49,319 nucleotides of DNA from Deinococcus radiotolerans (GCF_014647435.1 NZ_BMPE01000025.1:1-49319); one strand, 5' to 3'; counted from the first letter of the stretch, positions 26,121 to 34,873 are shown. Numbers and translations: made by a program. Notes: generated from the letters alone by a model not told the origin.

Positions 26121-26426
26121 TCAGTTCAGGGCGAGGTGTCCGGGGAGTCGGGGGGCGTCTCGGAGTTCGGTTGCGGCGAGGGCGCGGCCGTCTTCTGTGA
26201 GCTGGTAGTAGCGACGTTTGCGGCGGCCTTCGGCGGCTTCGTCGATGTCTTCGAGGGCGCTGGTGAGGTAGCCGGCGCGCGTGAGGCGCTCGAGGGCGGG
26301 GTAGAGGGCGCCGTTGCTGACGTTGGCGGTGCGGGCGATTTCCAGGCCGTAGTGTTCGCGGTCTGGGTTGGCGTAGAGCACCTCCAGGATCCGGAGGATG
26401 GTCAGGGACATTCTGAATTTACCCAT
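26121..26426 (-). CDS. PadR-family transcriptional regulator
   Basis: A 101-residue PadR-type winged-helix protein: LTILRILEVLYANPDREHYGLEIA, then NVSNGALYPALERLTRAGYLTSAL (recognition helix with the GALYPALERL signature), and a wing GRRKRRYYQLTEDGRALAA. ATG 26426 is chosen over an upstream frame because the domain starts here and a promoter of leaderless type ends six bases before it. It heads the operon with the membrane protein, CoiA-like protein and the 340-residue protein. Repeats in its promoter suggest it represses itself and so the whole operon. Confidence 0.9.
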   Translation of the reverse strand: MGKFRMSLTILRILEVLYANPDREHYGLEIARTANVSNGALYPALERLTRAGYLTSALEDIDEAAEGRRKRRYYQLTEDGRALAATELRDAPRLPGHLALN

Positions 26427-26462
26427 GGTCGTAGTATGACTACCCCCCATGGTCTTAGTCAA
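26423..26462 (-). promoter_or_regulatory. padR promoter and operator
   Basis: On the minus strand TTGACT (26457-26462) is the -35 and CATACT (26433-26438) the -10, 18 bases apart; the -10 ends six bases before the ATG. The 13-mer GTAGT-ATG-ACTAC (26431-26443) is palindromic and covers the -10. A direct repeat CCATGGTC(G/T)TAGT occurs at 26423-26435 and 26447-26459, 24 bases apart. These are good PadR autoregulation sites. Confidence 0.65.
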
Positions 26463-26566
26463 GAAGTGGGCAACTGAGTGAGCTGGTATGAACGCTCCAC
26501 AGCCCACCGGACGAACCAGGCCGGCCTCAGCTGTTCACGCACCGACCCGCCGGGGGTCTAGGGTCA

Positions 26567-27508
26567 TCAGCAGCGGCGGTAGTAGCCGCTCACGTACGTG
26601 CCGTTGCTGCGCCGGTACCCGTTCACCCAGCACATGCCACTCGTCGATGAGGCCGGCGCCGCACTCGGCGTCACCACCGGCGTCGGCGCGGTGAACGTCG
26701 GGGAGGCCGTCACCTTCGTCTGGAACGTGCCCTGGAAAGCAGGAGTTAAGGTCGCGCCGAGTTTCGCTTCCTGCAGGAACGCCACCGGACCGACCGTACC
26801 GTTCCAGTAGCTGCGCACGTCGTAATACCCAGGCAGGAGGTCCGCGAGGTCCAGGACGGGCGTTCCGCCTCCCGTGAAGACGATGAACACGTACCCGGGC
26901 GCGAGGGGCAGCTGGAGACCGGCGCGGTCTGCGCGGGCGGGCGTGGCGTACAGCGTGGGAATGGTCAGGCGGGTCAGGCCCGAGGCGGGGACCGTCACGC
27001 TGACCCGCTGCGTGGCCTTGCCCGTGGCGCTGACGATCATGGGGTACGTGCCGGGCTTCAGGGCCGCCGGGTCCCGCACGGGCTGGTCCCCATCAAGGAT
27101 CACGAAGTAGCTCCCGGTGGGATTGTCGATCGTGAAAGCAGGAAGCGGAGCGGCGGCAGGGGTGACCGCCGCGGTGCCCGGCTGCAGGACCAGCAGAGCC
27201 TGCGCGTCACCCCGGGGCACGGCGCTGAGTGTCGTGGCGCCCGCTTCGATGTCGGTGCTGAGTCCGCCTTCCGGGCCGTCCCGCCAGGGGTTGGGCAGCA
27301 GCGCCGGGAAGGTGGTGAAGATCCGGCCCGCTACGGCGACGGCGTCGCCGGAGACGCGCACGCAGCTGGCCTGGGGGTACGCGGGCGGGCAGGCCTGCGC
27401 GAGCCCGCCGAGGCCCTGCGCGAGTTGCTGCGCCACAGTGGCCGGGGTGGCGCCCGCCAGGGCGGGCAGGGTGAGGGCGGCGAGGGTGAGCCAGGCGCGC
27501 AGGGTCAT
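26567..27508 (-). CDS. Secreted protein with C-terminal CWVNGYRRSNGTYV motif
   Basis: A 313-residue protein with a Sec signal (about 1-19, cut near LAGA). The mature part has an N-terminal helix, paired Cys (QACPPAYPQASC), then beta-rich repeats resembling pre-peptidase or PEGA-type domains (TGSYFVILDGDQPVRDPAALKPGTYPMIV; PGYVFIVFTGGGTPVLDLADLLPGYYDV), a Thr/Pro/Ala/Ser linker and the terminal CWVNGYRRSNGTYVSGYYRRC, a motif known at the end of many secreted bacterial proteins. A leaderless-type promoter fits: TACGCT (complement of 27514-27519) ends five bases before the ATG. A decayed copy of this promoter and first codons lies at 40640-40720. Function unknown. Confidence 0.72.
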   Translation of the reverse strand: MTLRAWLTLAALTLPALAGATPATVAQQLAQGLGGLAQACPPAYPQASCVRVSGDAVAVAGRIFTTFPALLPNPWRDGPEGGLSTDIEAGATTLSAVPRGDAQALLVLQPGTAAVTPAAAPLPAFTIDNPTGSYFVILDGDQPVRDPAALKPGTYPMIVSATGKATQRVSVTVPASGLTRLTIPTLYATPARADRAGLQLPLAPGYVFIVFTGGGTPVLDLADLLPGYYDVRSYWNGTVGPVAFLQEAKLGATLTPAFQGTFQTKVTASPTFTAPTPVVTPSAAPASSTSGMCWVNGYRRSNGTYVSGYYRRC

Positions 27509-27821
27509 GGTTCAGCGTACGGGTCGTCACGTGAGGCTCGGGGCGCAGATGCATGCGCCACCCGGCGGGGGCACCGACACACCCACGCCGCGAGGGTCTT
27601 GTTCTGTTGTGTGCCTGCTTCTCTCGTTCGTGCCGGCGGAAGCGCCCCGCGTTCAGAGAATCGGGCGGAAAGCTCAGAGTTTTAGGCAAGGACCGCCGGG
27701 CCCCGCCTCCTACACTCGGTGCTATGGCTGGGGCCGGACTTCACGTCCAGGACACTGTCCCCCGCCCACGAAGGTCAACCCGTACGTCCTGCGCCACCAC
27801 CACACCCGCACAGGAGAACCT
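27509..27821. other. Divergent promoter region, secreted protein / SDR operon
   Basis: This 313-bp gap contains the leaderless-type promoter of the minus-strand gene at its left end and the ribosome site AGGAGA (27812-27817) of the SDR gene at its right end. A TACACT (27711-27716) may be the -10 of the SDR operon. About 70 bp beyond the left gene start are repeated, imperfectly, at 40640-40720. Confidence 0.4.
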
Positions 27822-28565
27822 ATGATTCAAGACAAAGTAGTCATTATTACAGGCGCGTCCTCCGGCATCGGCGAAGCCACCGCGAGGCTCCTCGCCCGCC
27901 GCGGCGCGCGCGTCGTGCTGGGCGCCCGCCGCGAAGCGCAGTTACAGCACGTGACCCAGGAGATCACGCAGGCCGGCGGGCAGGCCACGTACCGCGTCAC
28001 GGACGTCACCCGGCCCGAGGACAACGCCGCGCTCGTCGACCTGGCGAAAACAGCGTTCGGCGGTCTGGACGTTGTGTTCCTCAACGCCGGCATCATGCCC
28101 ACCGCCCCACTCTCGGCCCTGAACACCGCCGAGTGGCAGCAGGCCGTCGACATCAACGTGATGGGTGTCCTGCACGGCATCGCGGCGGCCCTCCCCACGT
28201 TCACCGCGCAGCAACGTGGGCAGGTGATCGCCACGTCCTCCGTCGCCGGCCTCAAGAGTTACCCCGGTGCGGGCGTGTACGGTGGCACCAAGTGGTTCGT
28301 GCGCAACCTCATGGAAGTCCTGCGGCTGGAGTCCGCGCAGGAAGGCACGAACATCCGCACCGCCACGATCTACCCGGCGGCCATCAACACGGAACTGCTG
28401 GGCGGCATCACGCACGGCGCGTCCGCGCAGGCCATGGGCGCTCTGTACCGGCAGTACGGGATCTCACCGGACCGGATCGCGCAGGTGGTGGCCTTCGCCA
28501 TCGACCAGCCTGAAGACACGAACGTCACGGAATTCACCGTGGGTCCCACCCCGCAACCCTGGTAA
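27822..28565 (+). CDS. Short-chain dehydrogenase/reductase
   Basis: A 247-residue classical SDR. The cofactor site is TGASSGIG (10-17), followed by Arg-rich LGARRE (34-39), which favours NADP. NAG is at 88-90, the catalytic Ser at 139/140 (ATSSVAG) and YGGTK (Tyr153, Lys157) is the YxxxK motif. The AGGAG site precedes the ATG. It is the first of five same-strand genes (SDR, cupin, MFS, cyclophilin-like, AraC) with short gaps. Together they look like a stress or small-molecule detoxification set under AraC control; the substrate is unknown. Confidence 0.92.
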   Translation: MIQDKVVIITGASSGIGEATARLLARRGARVVLGARREAQLQHVTQEITQAGGQATYRVTDVTRPEDNAALVDLAKTAFGGLDVVFLNAGIMPTAPLSALNTAEWQQAVDINVMGVLHGIAAALPTFTAQQRGQVIATSSVAGLKSYPGAGVYGGTKWFVRNLMEVLRLESAQEGTNIRTATIYPAAINTELLGGITHGASAQAMGALYRQYGISPDRIAQVVAFAIDQPEDTNVTEFTVGPTPQPW

Positions 28566-28594
28566 GCCACTCGCCCTTCCCATTGGAGGCCCCC

Positions 28595-28993
28595 ATGAAG
28601 ATTCACCCCGCTGGTTCCCGCCCCTCTACGTCTGGCCCCGCCGACTGGTTCACCGGTCGAGTCCGGATTGACCCGCAGTTCGACACCCACCCCGCCGGGC
28701 ACGCGGCCGGCTCCGCTGTCACGTTCGAGCCCGGCGCGCGCACCAACTGGCACACCCACCCGGTCGGGCAGACCCTGATTGTGCTGTCCGGTCTGGGCCG
28801 GGTGCAGCGAGCGGGCGGTCCCATCGAGGAGATCCGGCCCGGTGACGTGGTCTGGTTCGAACCGGGCGAGCGGCACTGGCACGGCGCGGGTCCCACCACG
28901 GCCATGACGCACCTGGCCATTCAGGAAGCCCTGAACGGCGAAGTGGTCACGTGGCTCGAACCCGTCACAGACGAGCAGTACAACCCCCACTAA
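28595..28993 (+). CDS. Cupin-domain protein
   Basis: A 132-residue single cupin. Metal-binding positions are [10 protein letters not shown] (His53, His55, Gln59) and ERHWHG (His94, His96), with the [10 protein letters not shown] turn between strands. Its organisation is typical of the small cupins encoded beside SDRs and carboxymuconolactone decarboxylases. ATG 28595 has GGAGG six bases upstream; the frame opens four codons earlier without a site. It lies 29 bp after the SDR stop, in the same operon. Enzyme activity cannot be stated from sequence alone. Confidence 0.88.
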   Translation: MKIHPAGSRPSTSGPADWFTGRVRIDPQFDTHPAGHAAGSAVTFEPGARTNWHTHPVGQTLIVLSGLGRVQRAGGPIEEIRPGDVVWFEPGERHWHGAGPTTAMTHLAIQEALNGEVVTWLEPVTDEQYNPH

Positions 28994-29046
28994 CGGGCCC
29001 GGGCGACCGGCCCCAGCTCCGGCCCGTGTCTCAACAGGAGGTCGTC

Positions 29047-30270
29047 ATGACCCGCACCACGCCATTCCGGCCCGTGGCTCCCGAGGCTACCACACCACGG
29101 CACACCGACCAGCCGCAGTGGCTGCCGATCTTCTCCCTGGCCTTCGTGGTGATGAACCTCATCACGTCTGAATTCCTGCCCGTGAGCCTCCTGACGCCCA
29201 TCGCGCAGGACCTCGGCGTGACTGAAGGGGCCGCCGGGCAGATGATCTCTGCGACGTCCGTGGCCGCCGTGATCACCAGCCTGCTGACGGCCCCAGTGAC
29301 GCGCCGGTTTGACCGCAAGGCGGTGCTCCTGGGCGCGTCGGTGGCCCTGATCCTCTCCAACGTGCTGGTCGCCCTCGCGCCCAACCTGGCGGTGATCATG
29401 CTGGCGCGGCTGCTCCTCGGCGTGGCGATGGGCAGCTTCTGGTCCCTGTCGAACGCCACCACCCTGCGCCTGACGCCCAAGCACCTCATCGCACGGGCGC
29501 TGGCCGTCACGTCTGGTGGCGTGGCGATCGCCAACGTGTTCGCCCCACCGATGGGCAGTCTCCTGGGTGAAACCCTGGGTTGGCGTGGCGTGTTCGGCGT
29601 GGCCGCCCTGCTCGGCGTGATTGGGCTGGGGTGGCAGTGGATCAGTCTGCCGCGCCTGTCGCCAGGGCGACCAGCCGAACTGCGCACGCTGTTTCGGTTG
29701 CTGGATCGCCCCCAGGTGCGGGTGGCGGTCGCGGCCCTGGTGCTGACGTTCGGGGGGTACATGCTGTTCTTCGCGTACCTGCGGCCCTTCCTGGAACAGG
29801 TGACCCACCTGACGGTCGCGCAGGTCTCTGGCGTCTTCCTTGCCCTCGGGGTGGCGGGCGTCGTCGGGACGGCCCTGTCCAGCCGCCTCCTGACCTGGAA
29901 CCTACGCCGGGTCCACATCCTGGTGCCACTGGTCACGGGCGTGCTGGTGCTGGGCCTGCTGCTGGTCGGGGCGTCCGCTGTGTGGACCACGGTGGTGCTG
30001 GTGCTGCTCGGCCTGGTGAACAGCGTGTTGCCCGTGGCCTGGGGCACCTGGCTTGCCGTGGCGGTGCCGGATGAAGCGGAAAGTGCCGGCGGTCTCCAGA
30101 TTGCGGCCATTCAACTGGGGATGACCCTGGGTGCGGTCCTCGGTGGCGTGATGTTCGACCGCAGCGGTTCAGGCGGGCTCCTCTTCAGCAGTGGCGCGGC
30201 CTTGATCATCGGCGCCGTGTTGATCGGGAGGGGATTGAATCATCGTTCGACGGCCCCAGCCGACGCCTGA
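29047..30270 (+). CDS. MFS efflux transporter (DHA1 type)
   Basis: A 407-residue major facilitator with about 12 transmembrane helices. The motif between helices 2 and 3 reads APVTRRFDRKAVLLG, a variant of GxxxDRxGRR, and the first helix has FVVMNLITSEFLPVSLLTPIAQDLGVTEGAAGQ, as in AraJ/NepI-type sugar or nucleoside exporters. AGGAGG lies before ATG 29047; the frame opens further upstream but this start fits the family. It is the third gene of the SDR-cupin-MFS operon. It is likely an exporter of a toxic compound or metabolite; the substrate is not known. Confidence 0.9.
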   Translation: MTRTTPFRPVAPEATTPRHTDQPQWLPIFSLAFVVMNLITSEFLPVSLLTPIAQDLGVTEGAAGQMISATSVAAVITSLLTAPVTRRFDRKAVLLGASVALILSNVLVALAPNLAVIMLARLLLGVAMGSFWSLSNATTLRLTPKHLIARALAVTSGGVAIANVFAPPMGSLLGETLGWRGVFGVAALLGVIGLGWQWISLPRLSPGRPAELRTLFRLLDRPQVRVAVAALVLTFGGYMLFFAYLRPFLEQVTHLTVAQVSGVFLALGVAGVVGTALSSRLLTWNLRRVHILVPLVTGVLVLGLLLVGASAVWTTVVLVLLGLVNSVLPVAWGTWLAVAVPDEAESAGGLQIAAIQLGMTLGAVLGGVMFDRSGSGGLLFSSGAALIIGAVLIGRGLNHRSTAPADA

Positions 30271-30322
30271 ACCATCGCGTCCAGGTGCAGCTCATCGGGC
30301 CAGAGAGCGTGAGGGAGAGAAG

Positions 30323-30766
30323 ATGACACTGAACGGAAGACAGGCCGCGCGGTCTGCACTCCTCATGGCGGGATTGTTCTCGGCCTACAGCGAGGCGGCG
30401 GTGCGTGGGCACGGGAGGCAACAGGTGCAGGTCAGGATCGGGCAGACCACCTTCACCGCCACCCTGGACCGCAGCGCAGCGGCGCAGGCCTTCACGGCGC
30501 GCCTGCCGCTCACGCTGAAGATGACCGACCTGCACCGCAACGAGAAGTTCGCCGACCTGACCTGGAGCCTTCCCGTAAAGGCGACAAAGCCCGGCACCGT
30601 TCGCAGCGGTGATCTCCTGTTGTACGGGTCGAAAACCGTGGTGCTGTTCTACGAGACGTTTCCCACGGCGTACAGTTATACGAGGCTCGGGCGGATCGAT
30701 GACCCGCAGGGGTTGGCGCAGGCGTTGGGTCCTGGGAACGTCACCGTCACGTTCTCCGTGGAGTAG
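30323..30766 (+). CDS. Cyclophilin-like fold protein with signal-like N terminus
   Basis: A 147-residue protein with a basic-hydrophobic head (about 1-24, possibly a signal peptide) and a cyclophilin_like domain: VRIGQTTFTATL, AAQAFTARLPLTLKMTDLHRNEKFADL, LPVKATKPGTVRSGDLLLYG, LFYETFPTAYSYTRLGRID. This is the small bacterial family related in fold to cyclophilins but without known peptidyl-prolyl isomerase activity. GGAGAG lies just upstream of the ATG. It sits between the MFS and AraC genes. Genes of this family are often encoded with oxidoreductases and cupins, as here; the function is unresolved. Confidence 0.85.
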   Translation: MTLNGRQAARSALLMAGLFSAYSEAAVRGHGRQQVQVRIGQTTFTATLDRSAAAQAFTARLPLTLKMTDLHRNEKFADLTWSLPVKATKPGTVRSGDLLLYGSKTVVLFYETFPTAYSYTRLGRIDDPQGLAQALGPGNVTVTFSVE

Positions 30767-30802
30767 GAGGATCACTGTGATGGGCATGGGCGTGTGGCGC
30801 GA

Positions 30803-31726
30803 ATGACTGGGGTTTCAGACCTTGCCGCGGGTGGGCTGGCGCGCCTCGCGGAACTGATCCAGCGGCACACGCCGTATGAGGGGGAGTGTGCGCTGCGGGT
30901 GCCTGGGGTGTCGGTGGCCCGGACGGTACGTCCGCACAAGGCCCTCGCGCACAGCGTGCAGAAGCCGGCGCTGTGCCTGGTCGCGCAGGGCAACAAGGCG
31001 GTGCACATTGGCGCCGAGCAGTACGCGTACGATCCGCAGCGGATGATGGTGTACGCCGTGCACGTGCCGGTTGCGTTTCAGGTGACGCGGGCCAGTGTGG
31101 AGGAACCGTTTCTGACGTTCAAGCTGGAACTTGACCCGGAACGCATTGCCGAACTGGCCCTGAAGCTGTACCCGCACGGGCTGCCCCGGCGGCCGGAGGG
31201 GCGGGGCGTACAGGTGACTGAGGCGGACCCGGCGATCCTGAATGCGGCCATTCGCGTGCTGGAGACGGTCGATCAGGAACGTGAGGCGACGTGGATCGGG
31301 CCGTTGATCGTGGACGAAATGGTGATGCGCCTGCTGCTCGGCCCGGTTGGTCCGATGGTGGCGCAGATGGGTCAGGTGGAGTCGAGTACGCAGCGGATAG
31401 AGCGGGCCATCGGGTGGATTCAGGCGCATTTTGAGGGGCCGCTCAACGTGGAGGCTCTGGCCGAGTTGAGTCACATGGGCGTGTCGACCTTTCATGCGCA
31501 TTTCAAGGCGGTGACGGGTCTGAGTCCGCTGCAGTTTCAGAAGAACCTGCGGTTGCAGGAGGCGCGGCGGTTGATGTACACCACGGGGTTGGATGTCGGG
31601 GCGGTGAGTCGGCAGGTGGGGTATGCCAGCGCGTCGCAGTTCACGCGGGAGTACACGCGGCTGTTCAGCAGTACGCCCCGTCAGGATATGACTGAGCTGC
31701 GGCTGGGTGGTGCTGAGGGCCGCTGA
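30803..31726 (+). CDS. AraC-family transcriptional regulator
   Basis: A regulator of about 307 residues with an AraC_N (AraC-type N-terminal, PF06719-like) domain (about 20-180: HSVQKPALCLVAQGNKAVHIG, VYAVHVPVAFQVTRAS, PFLTFKLELD) and a two-helix-turn-helix DNA-binding domain (about 195-295: IERAIGWIQAHFEGPLNVEALAELSHMGVSTFHAHFKAVTGLSPLQFQKNLRLQEARRL, VGYASASQFTREYTRLF). GTG 30794 is an alternative start; the AGGAGG at 30765 is too far from both. It is the last gene of the SDR operon and probably controls it in response to a small effector. Confidence 0.92.
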   Translation: MTGVSDLAAGGLARLAELIQRHTPYEGECALRVPGVSVARTVRPHKALAHSVQKPALCLVAQGNKAVHIGAEQYAYDPQRMMVYAVHVPVAFQVTRASVEEPFLTFKLELDPERIAELALKLYPHGLPRRPEGRGVQVTEADPAILNAAIRVLETVDQEREATWIGPLIVDEMVMRLLLGPVGPMVAQMGQVESSTQRIERAIGWIQAHFEGPLNVEALAELSHMGVSTFHAHFKAVTGLSPLQFQKNLRLQEARRLMYTTGLDVGAVSRQVGYASASQFTREYTRLFSSTPRQDMTELRLGGAEGR

Positions 31727-31790
31727 GCGGACGGGGTTGTGGGGGTGGGTGGGGCCGGTCGGTGCGCCTGATGATGTGGACTGAGTTCAG

Positions 31791-31856
31791 TTTTTGAACG
31801 ATCCATTGACTTTTTTGAACGATAAAATTACTGTGATCGTACAAGCTCAACGATCA
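31791..31856 (+). promoter_or_regulatory. Promoter and operators of the alpha-galactoside regulon
   Basis: The 12-mer TTTTTGAACGAT occurs at 31791-31802 and again at 31812-31823, exactly 21 bases apart (two helical turns). A further inverted repeat TGATCGT (31834-31840) / ACGATCA (31850-31856) shares the same core. TTGACT (31806-31811) and TACTGT (31829-31834), 17 bases apart, form a likely promoter within these repeats, and GGAGG precedes the GTG at 31871. The pattern suits binding by the LacI-type protein encoded next. Confidence 0.6.
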
Positions 31857-31870
31857 ACCCGGAGGTAACT

Positions 31871-32875
31871 GTGCCCCGAGCCACCATGCGCGATGTCGCC
31901 GACCATGCCGGCGTCTCCCACCAAACCGTGTCCAACGTGCTCAACGGACACCCCTCCATCCGCCCCGAAATGCGCGCCCGCGTCCTGAGTGCCATCAACG
32001 CCCTCAACTACCAGCCCAACCAGAACGCCCAGGCCCTCCGGCAAGCCCGCATCACCACCCTCTGCTGCACCTTCTTCGGCCACAACGCCGAAGACATCCA
32101 TGACCCGTACCGCAACCTGATCCAGTCCGCCTTCGTGGCGGAAGCCAACGCCAGCCGTTACAGCATGACCACCGCGTTCCTCGACGAAGGCCAACCCGAG
32201 AGCCTCGCCCGCTTCCAGAAACGCTACCTCCAAGGCCAGTTCGGCGGCACCGTCATCGTGGGCACCACCCTCCCCGCCGATGACCTCACCGCCATCCGCG
32301 CCCTCGGCGTCCACACCGTCCTGTTCGACCACCAGATCGAAGGGCACGACGCGCCGACCGTCCAGGCCGACTACGCCGGCGGTATGGCCGCCATGGTGCG
32401 CCACCACGCCGCGCAGGGCCGCACCCACCTCGCCCTCCTCATCCCCGCCGGTGACCCCGGCAGCAGCGCCCAGGCCCGCCTGCACGGCTTCCAGAACGAG
32501 GCGCGCCGCCTGAACCTAGACACGCAGGTGATGCCGTGCACGTGGTCCTTCGAATCCGGTCGCGACGCCATGCACGCCCTCTGGACCAGTGGCGCCCGCC
32601 CGGACGCCGTCCTCGCTGCCAGTGACCGCATCGCCGCTGGCGCGCTGCGCGCCGCACACACGCTGGGCCTGCAGGTCCCGTCAGAAGTGGCCATCAGCGG
32701 CTTCGACGATTTTGACTTCGCGCGCTTCACGACCCCCACGCTGACCACCCTCCAGGTGCCGCACGGCGAGATGGCCCGGCAGGCGGTGCGGCACCTCGTG
32801 GCCCTCGTCGAGCAGCGGCCCCTGCCCCCCACGCCAACCTACCCCGTTCCGCTGCTCGTGCGCGAATCGGCCTGA
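31871..32875 (+). CDS. LacI-family regulator of alpha-galactoside use
   Basis: A 334-residue LacI/GalR protein. The DNA-binding head is RATMRDVADHAGVSHQTVSNVLNGHPSIRPEMRARVLSAINALNYQPN (2-50), with the hinge ALRQAR. The sugar-binding core has YRNLIQSAF, GTVIVGTTLPADD, GVHTVLFDH, GRTHLALL and SGFDDFDFARFTTPTLTT. GTG 31871 has GGAGG nearby. It precedes the ABC/galactosidase genes in the same direction, and operator-like repeats flank its promoter, so it likely represses the whole cluster until an alpha-galactoside or galactose appears. Confidence 0.93.
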   Translation: MPRATMRDVADHAGVSHQTVSNVLNGHPSIRPEMRARVLSAINALNYQPNQNAQALRQARITTLCCTFFGHNAEDIHDPYRNLIQSAFVAEANASRYSMTTAFLDEGQPESLARFQKRYLQGQFGGTVIVGTTLPADDLTAIRALGVHTVLFDHQIEGHDAPTVQADYAGGMAAMVRHHAAQGRTHLALLIPAGDPGSSAQARLHGFQNEARRLNLDTQVMPCTWSFESGRDAMHALWTSGARPDAVLAASDRIAAGALRAAHTLGLQVPSEVAISGFDDFDFARFTTPTLTTLQVPHGEMARQAVRHLVALVEQRPLPPTPTYPVPLLVRESA

Positions 32876-32932
32876 CCGCGCAAGCCCGCTGCCCAGCTGC
32901 CCCGGCGCGCTGGAGACACCCAGGAGGTTCTC

Positions 32933-33853
32933 ATGACAACTCAGACTGAGTCCACGCCCCTGCGCGCCACGGCGCCTCCCCGCCGCGCCCCCCCGCAGGC
33001 GCTGGTCGGCTACCTGTTCATCCTGCCGGCGATGGTGGGGTTCCTGGTCTTTTACCTCTACCCCGCACTCCGGGGCGTGCAGATCAGCTTCACGGACTGG
33101 AACCTCCTGAGCGCGCCCAAAAGCGTTGGGCTGGCCAACTACGCGGAAGTCATTCACGACCCGAAGTTCTGGTCGGCGCTGGGCATCACCGTCCAGTACG
33201 TGCTGTGGAACATTCCCCTGCAGACGGTGCTGGCACTCGCGCTCGCCGTGGCGATGGACCGCCTGGTCAAGAGCATGTTCATCAAGGGCCTGCTGATCCT
33301 GCCCTACCTGCTCTCCAGCGTCGTGGTCGCCATGGTGTTCCTGTGGCTGCTCGATCCCTTCCTGGGCATCGTGAATCAGTGGCTGGCCGCGACGCCGCTC
33401 GGGAAGCAGGCATTTTTCAGTTCGGCGGAGCAGGCGATTCCCACGATCGCGTTCGTGAACATCTGGAAGCACATGGGCTTCAACGCGCTGCTGTTCTACG
33501 CGGGCCTGCAGGCCATTCCGCGTACGGTGTACGAGGCGGCGGCCATTGACGGCGCGTCCGAGATGACCACCTTCCGCCGCATTACCCTGCCCCTGCTGCG
33601 CCCGGTGATGGTGTTCGTGCTCGTCACGTCGCTGATCGGCTCGTTCCAGATCTTCGATACCGTGGCCGTGACGACGCAGGGTGGCCCGGCGGACGCGACG
33701 CGGGTGCTGGTGTACTACATCTACCAGAACGCCTTCAGTTTCTTCCGGATGGGGTACGCGACGGCGATGAGCATGGTGCTGTTCGTCATCCTGGTCGTGT
33801 TCACGCTGTTGCAGATGCGCCTGTTGCGCGCCAACGAATCGGATCTCGAGTGA
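32933..33853 (+). CDS. ABC sugar transporter permease (MalF/UgpA-like)
   Basis: A 306-residue inner-membrane subunit with six transmembrane helices. The first is at about 27-47 after a basic N terminus. The EAA loop is EAAAIDGASEMTTFRRITLPLL (about 203-224), with the conserved EAA-3-G spacing that contacts the ATPase. AGGAGG lies just before the ATG. It pairs with the second permease (28-bp gap) and the binding protein to make an oligosaccharide importer. No ATPase is encoded in the operon, so a shared one elsewhere (MsiK-type) is expected. Confidence 0.93.
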   Translation: MTTQTESTPLRATAPPRRAPPQALVGYLFILPAMVGFLVFYLYPALRGVQISFTDWNLLSAPKSVGLANYAEVIHDPKFWSALGITVQYVLWNIPLQTVLALALAVAMDRLVKSMFIKGLLILPYLLSSVVVAMVFLWLLDPFLGIVNQWLAATPLGKQAFFSSAEQAIPTIAFVNIWKHMGFNALLFYAGLQAIPRTVYEAAAIDGASEMTTFRRITLPLLRPVMVFVLVTSLIGSFQIFDTVAVTTQGGPADATRVLVYYIYQNAFSFFRMGYATAMSMVLFVILVVFTLLQMRLLRANESDLE

Positions 33854-33881
33854 GGCGTCCCGTGCGCGCCAGGAGCCTGCC

Positions 33882-34784
33882 ATGACCACGACCGCTGTCC
33901 GTCCCCGCCGTCCGTTTCCGCTTGGCCGACTGCTCGCGTGGCTGGGCCTGAGCCTGATCATCCTGATTTCGTTGTTCCCCATTTTTATCGTTCTAAAAAC
34001 GGCCCTGACGAGCAACAAGGCCCTCTTCACCGAAGCCGCCGCGCTCTGGCCCAGCCAACCCACCCTCGTGAACTTCCAACGCGTCCTCGGGCTCCTCAGC
34101 ACCGAACAGGCCCAGGCCGCCGGTGGCTCCGGCAGCGCGGTGAACTTCCTCAGCGCCCTCAAAAACAGCGTCCTGTTCACCGGCCTGATCGTCCTGGGCC
34201 AGACCTTCTTCTCCGCCCTGGCCGCCTACGCCTTCGCCCGACTCAAATTCCCCGGCCGGGACGCCATCTTCACCCTCTTCCTCATCGCCATGATGATCCC
34301 CGGCATCGTCCTGTTCATCCCCAACTTCATCACCGTCAAGAACCTCGGCGGCCTCAACACCCTCCCCGGCATGGTCGCCCCCTTCATCCTCATGACCCCC
34401 TTCGCGGTGTTCTTCCTCCGCCAATTCTTCCTCTCCCTACCCCGCGAGACCGAAGAAGCCGCCTTCCTCGACGGCGCCGGGCCCTTCACGATCTTCTGGC
34501 GCATCACCCTGCCCATGAGCCAGGGCCCCCTGGCCACCCTCGCCATCCTCACCACCATCGGCATGTGGAACGAGTTCTTCTGGCCCTTCCTCATCGCCAA
34601 AGACGAGAGCGCCTACACCCTCCCCGTCGCCCTCCAGGTCTTCAAATCCCAGACGCCCCAGGGCGTCCCGGACTGGACGGGCCTCATGGCCGGCACCTTC
34701 GTCACCGCCGTCCCCGTCTTCATCCTGCTGATCATCCTGGGCCGGCGCGTCGTGGAATCCCTCGCGTTCAGCGGCACCAAATAG
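33882..34784 (+). CDS. ABC sugar transporter permease (MalG/UgpE-like)
   Basis: A 300-residue membrane protein with six predicted helices and a larger periplasmic loop after the first. The EAA loop is EEAAFLDGAGPFTIFWRITLPM (about 189-210). The terminal ILGRRVVESLAFSGTK, with the GxxGAxK-like end, is typical of carbohydrate-uptake permeases of subfamily CUT1. The gene follows the first permease after 28 bp and shares its transcript; the opposite strand also has long open frames through this part because of codon bias, but they have no support. Confidence 0.93.
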   Translation: MTTTAVRPRRPFPLGRLLAWLGLSLIILISLFPIFIVLKTALTSNKALFTEAAALWPSQPTLVNFQRVLGLLSTEQAQAAGGSGSAVNFLSALKNSVLFTGLIVLGQTFFSALAAYAFARLKFPGRDAIFTLFLIAMMIPGIVLFIPNFITVKNLGGLNTLPGMVAPFILMTPFAVFFLRQFFLSLPRETEEAAFLDGAGPFTIFWRITLPMSQGPLATLAILTTIGMWNEFFWPFLIAKDESAYTLPVALQVFKSQTPQGVPDWTGLMAGTFVTAVPVFILLIILGRRVVESLAFSGTK

Positions 34785-34873
34785 AGCCCACCCGTGACCG
34801 GCCCCGCCCCACCCGCCCCGACCCCGCTCACCCCCCAACCCACCGCGCTCTCACCCGCCCCCGGAGGCACCCC

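Noticed and set aside
32681..34180. A 499-codon minus-strand frame opposite LacI and the permease
   Set aside because: Composition (runs of HH, RR, QQ, EE) is that of an antisense shadow; the plus strand encodes clear LacI and permease proteins.
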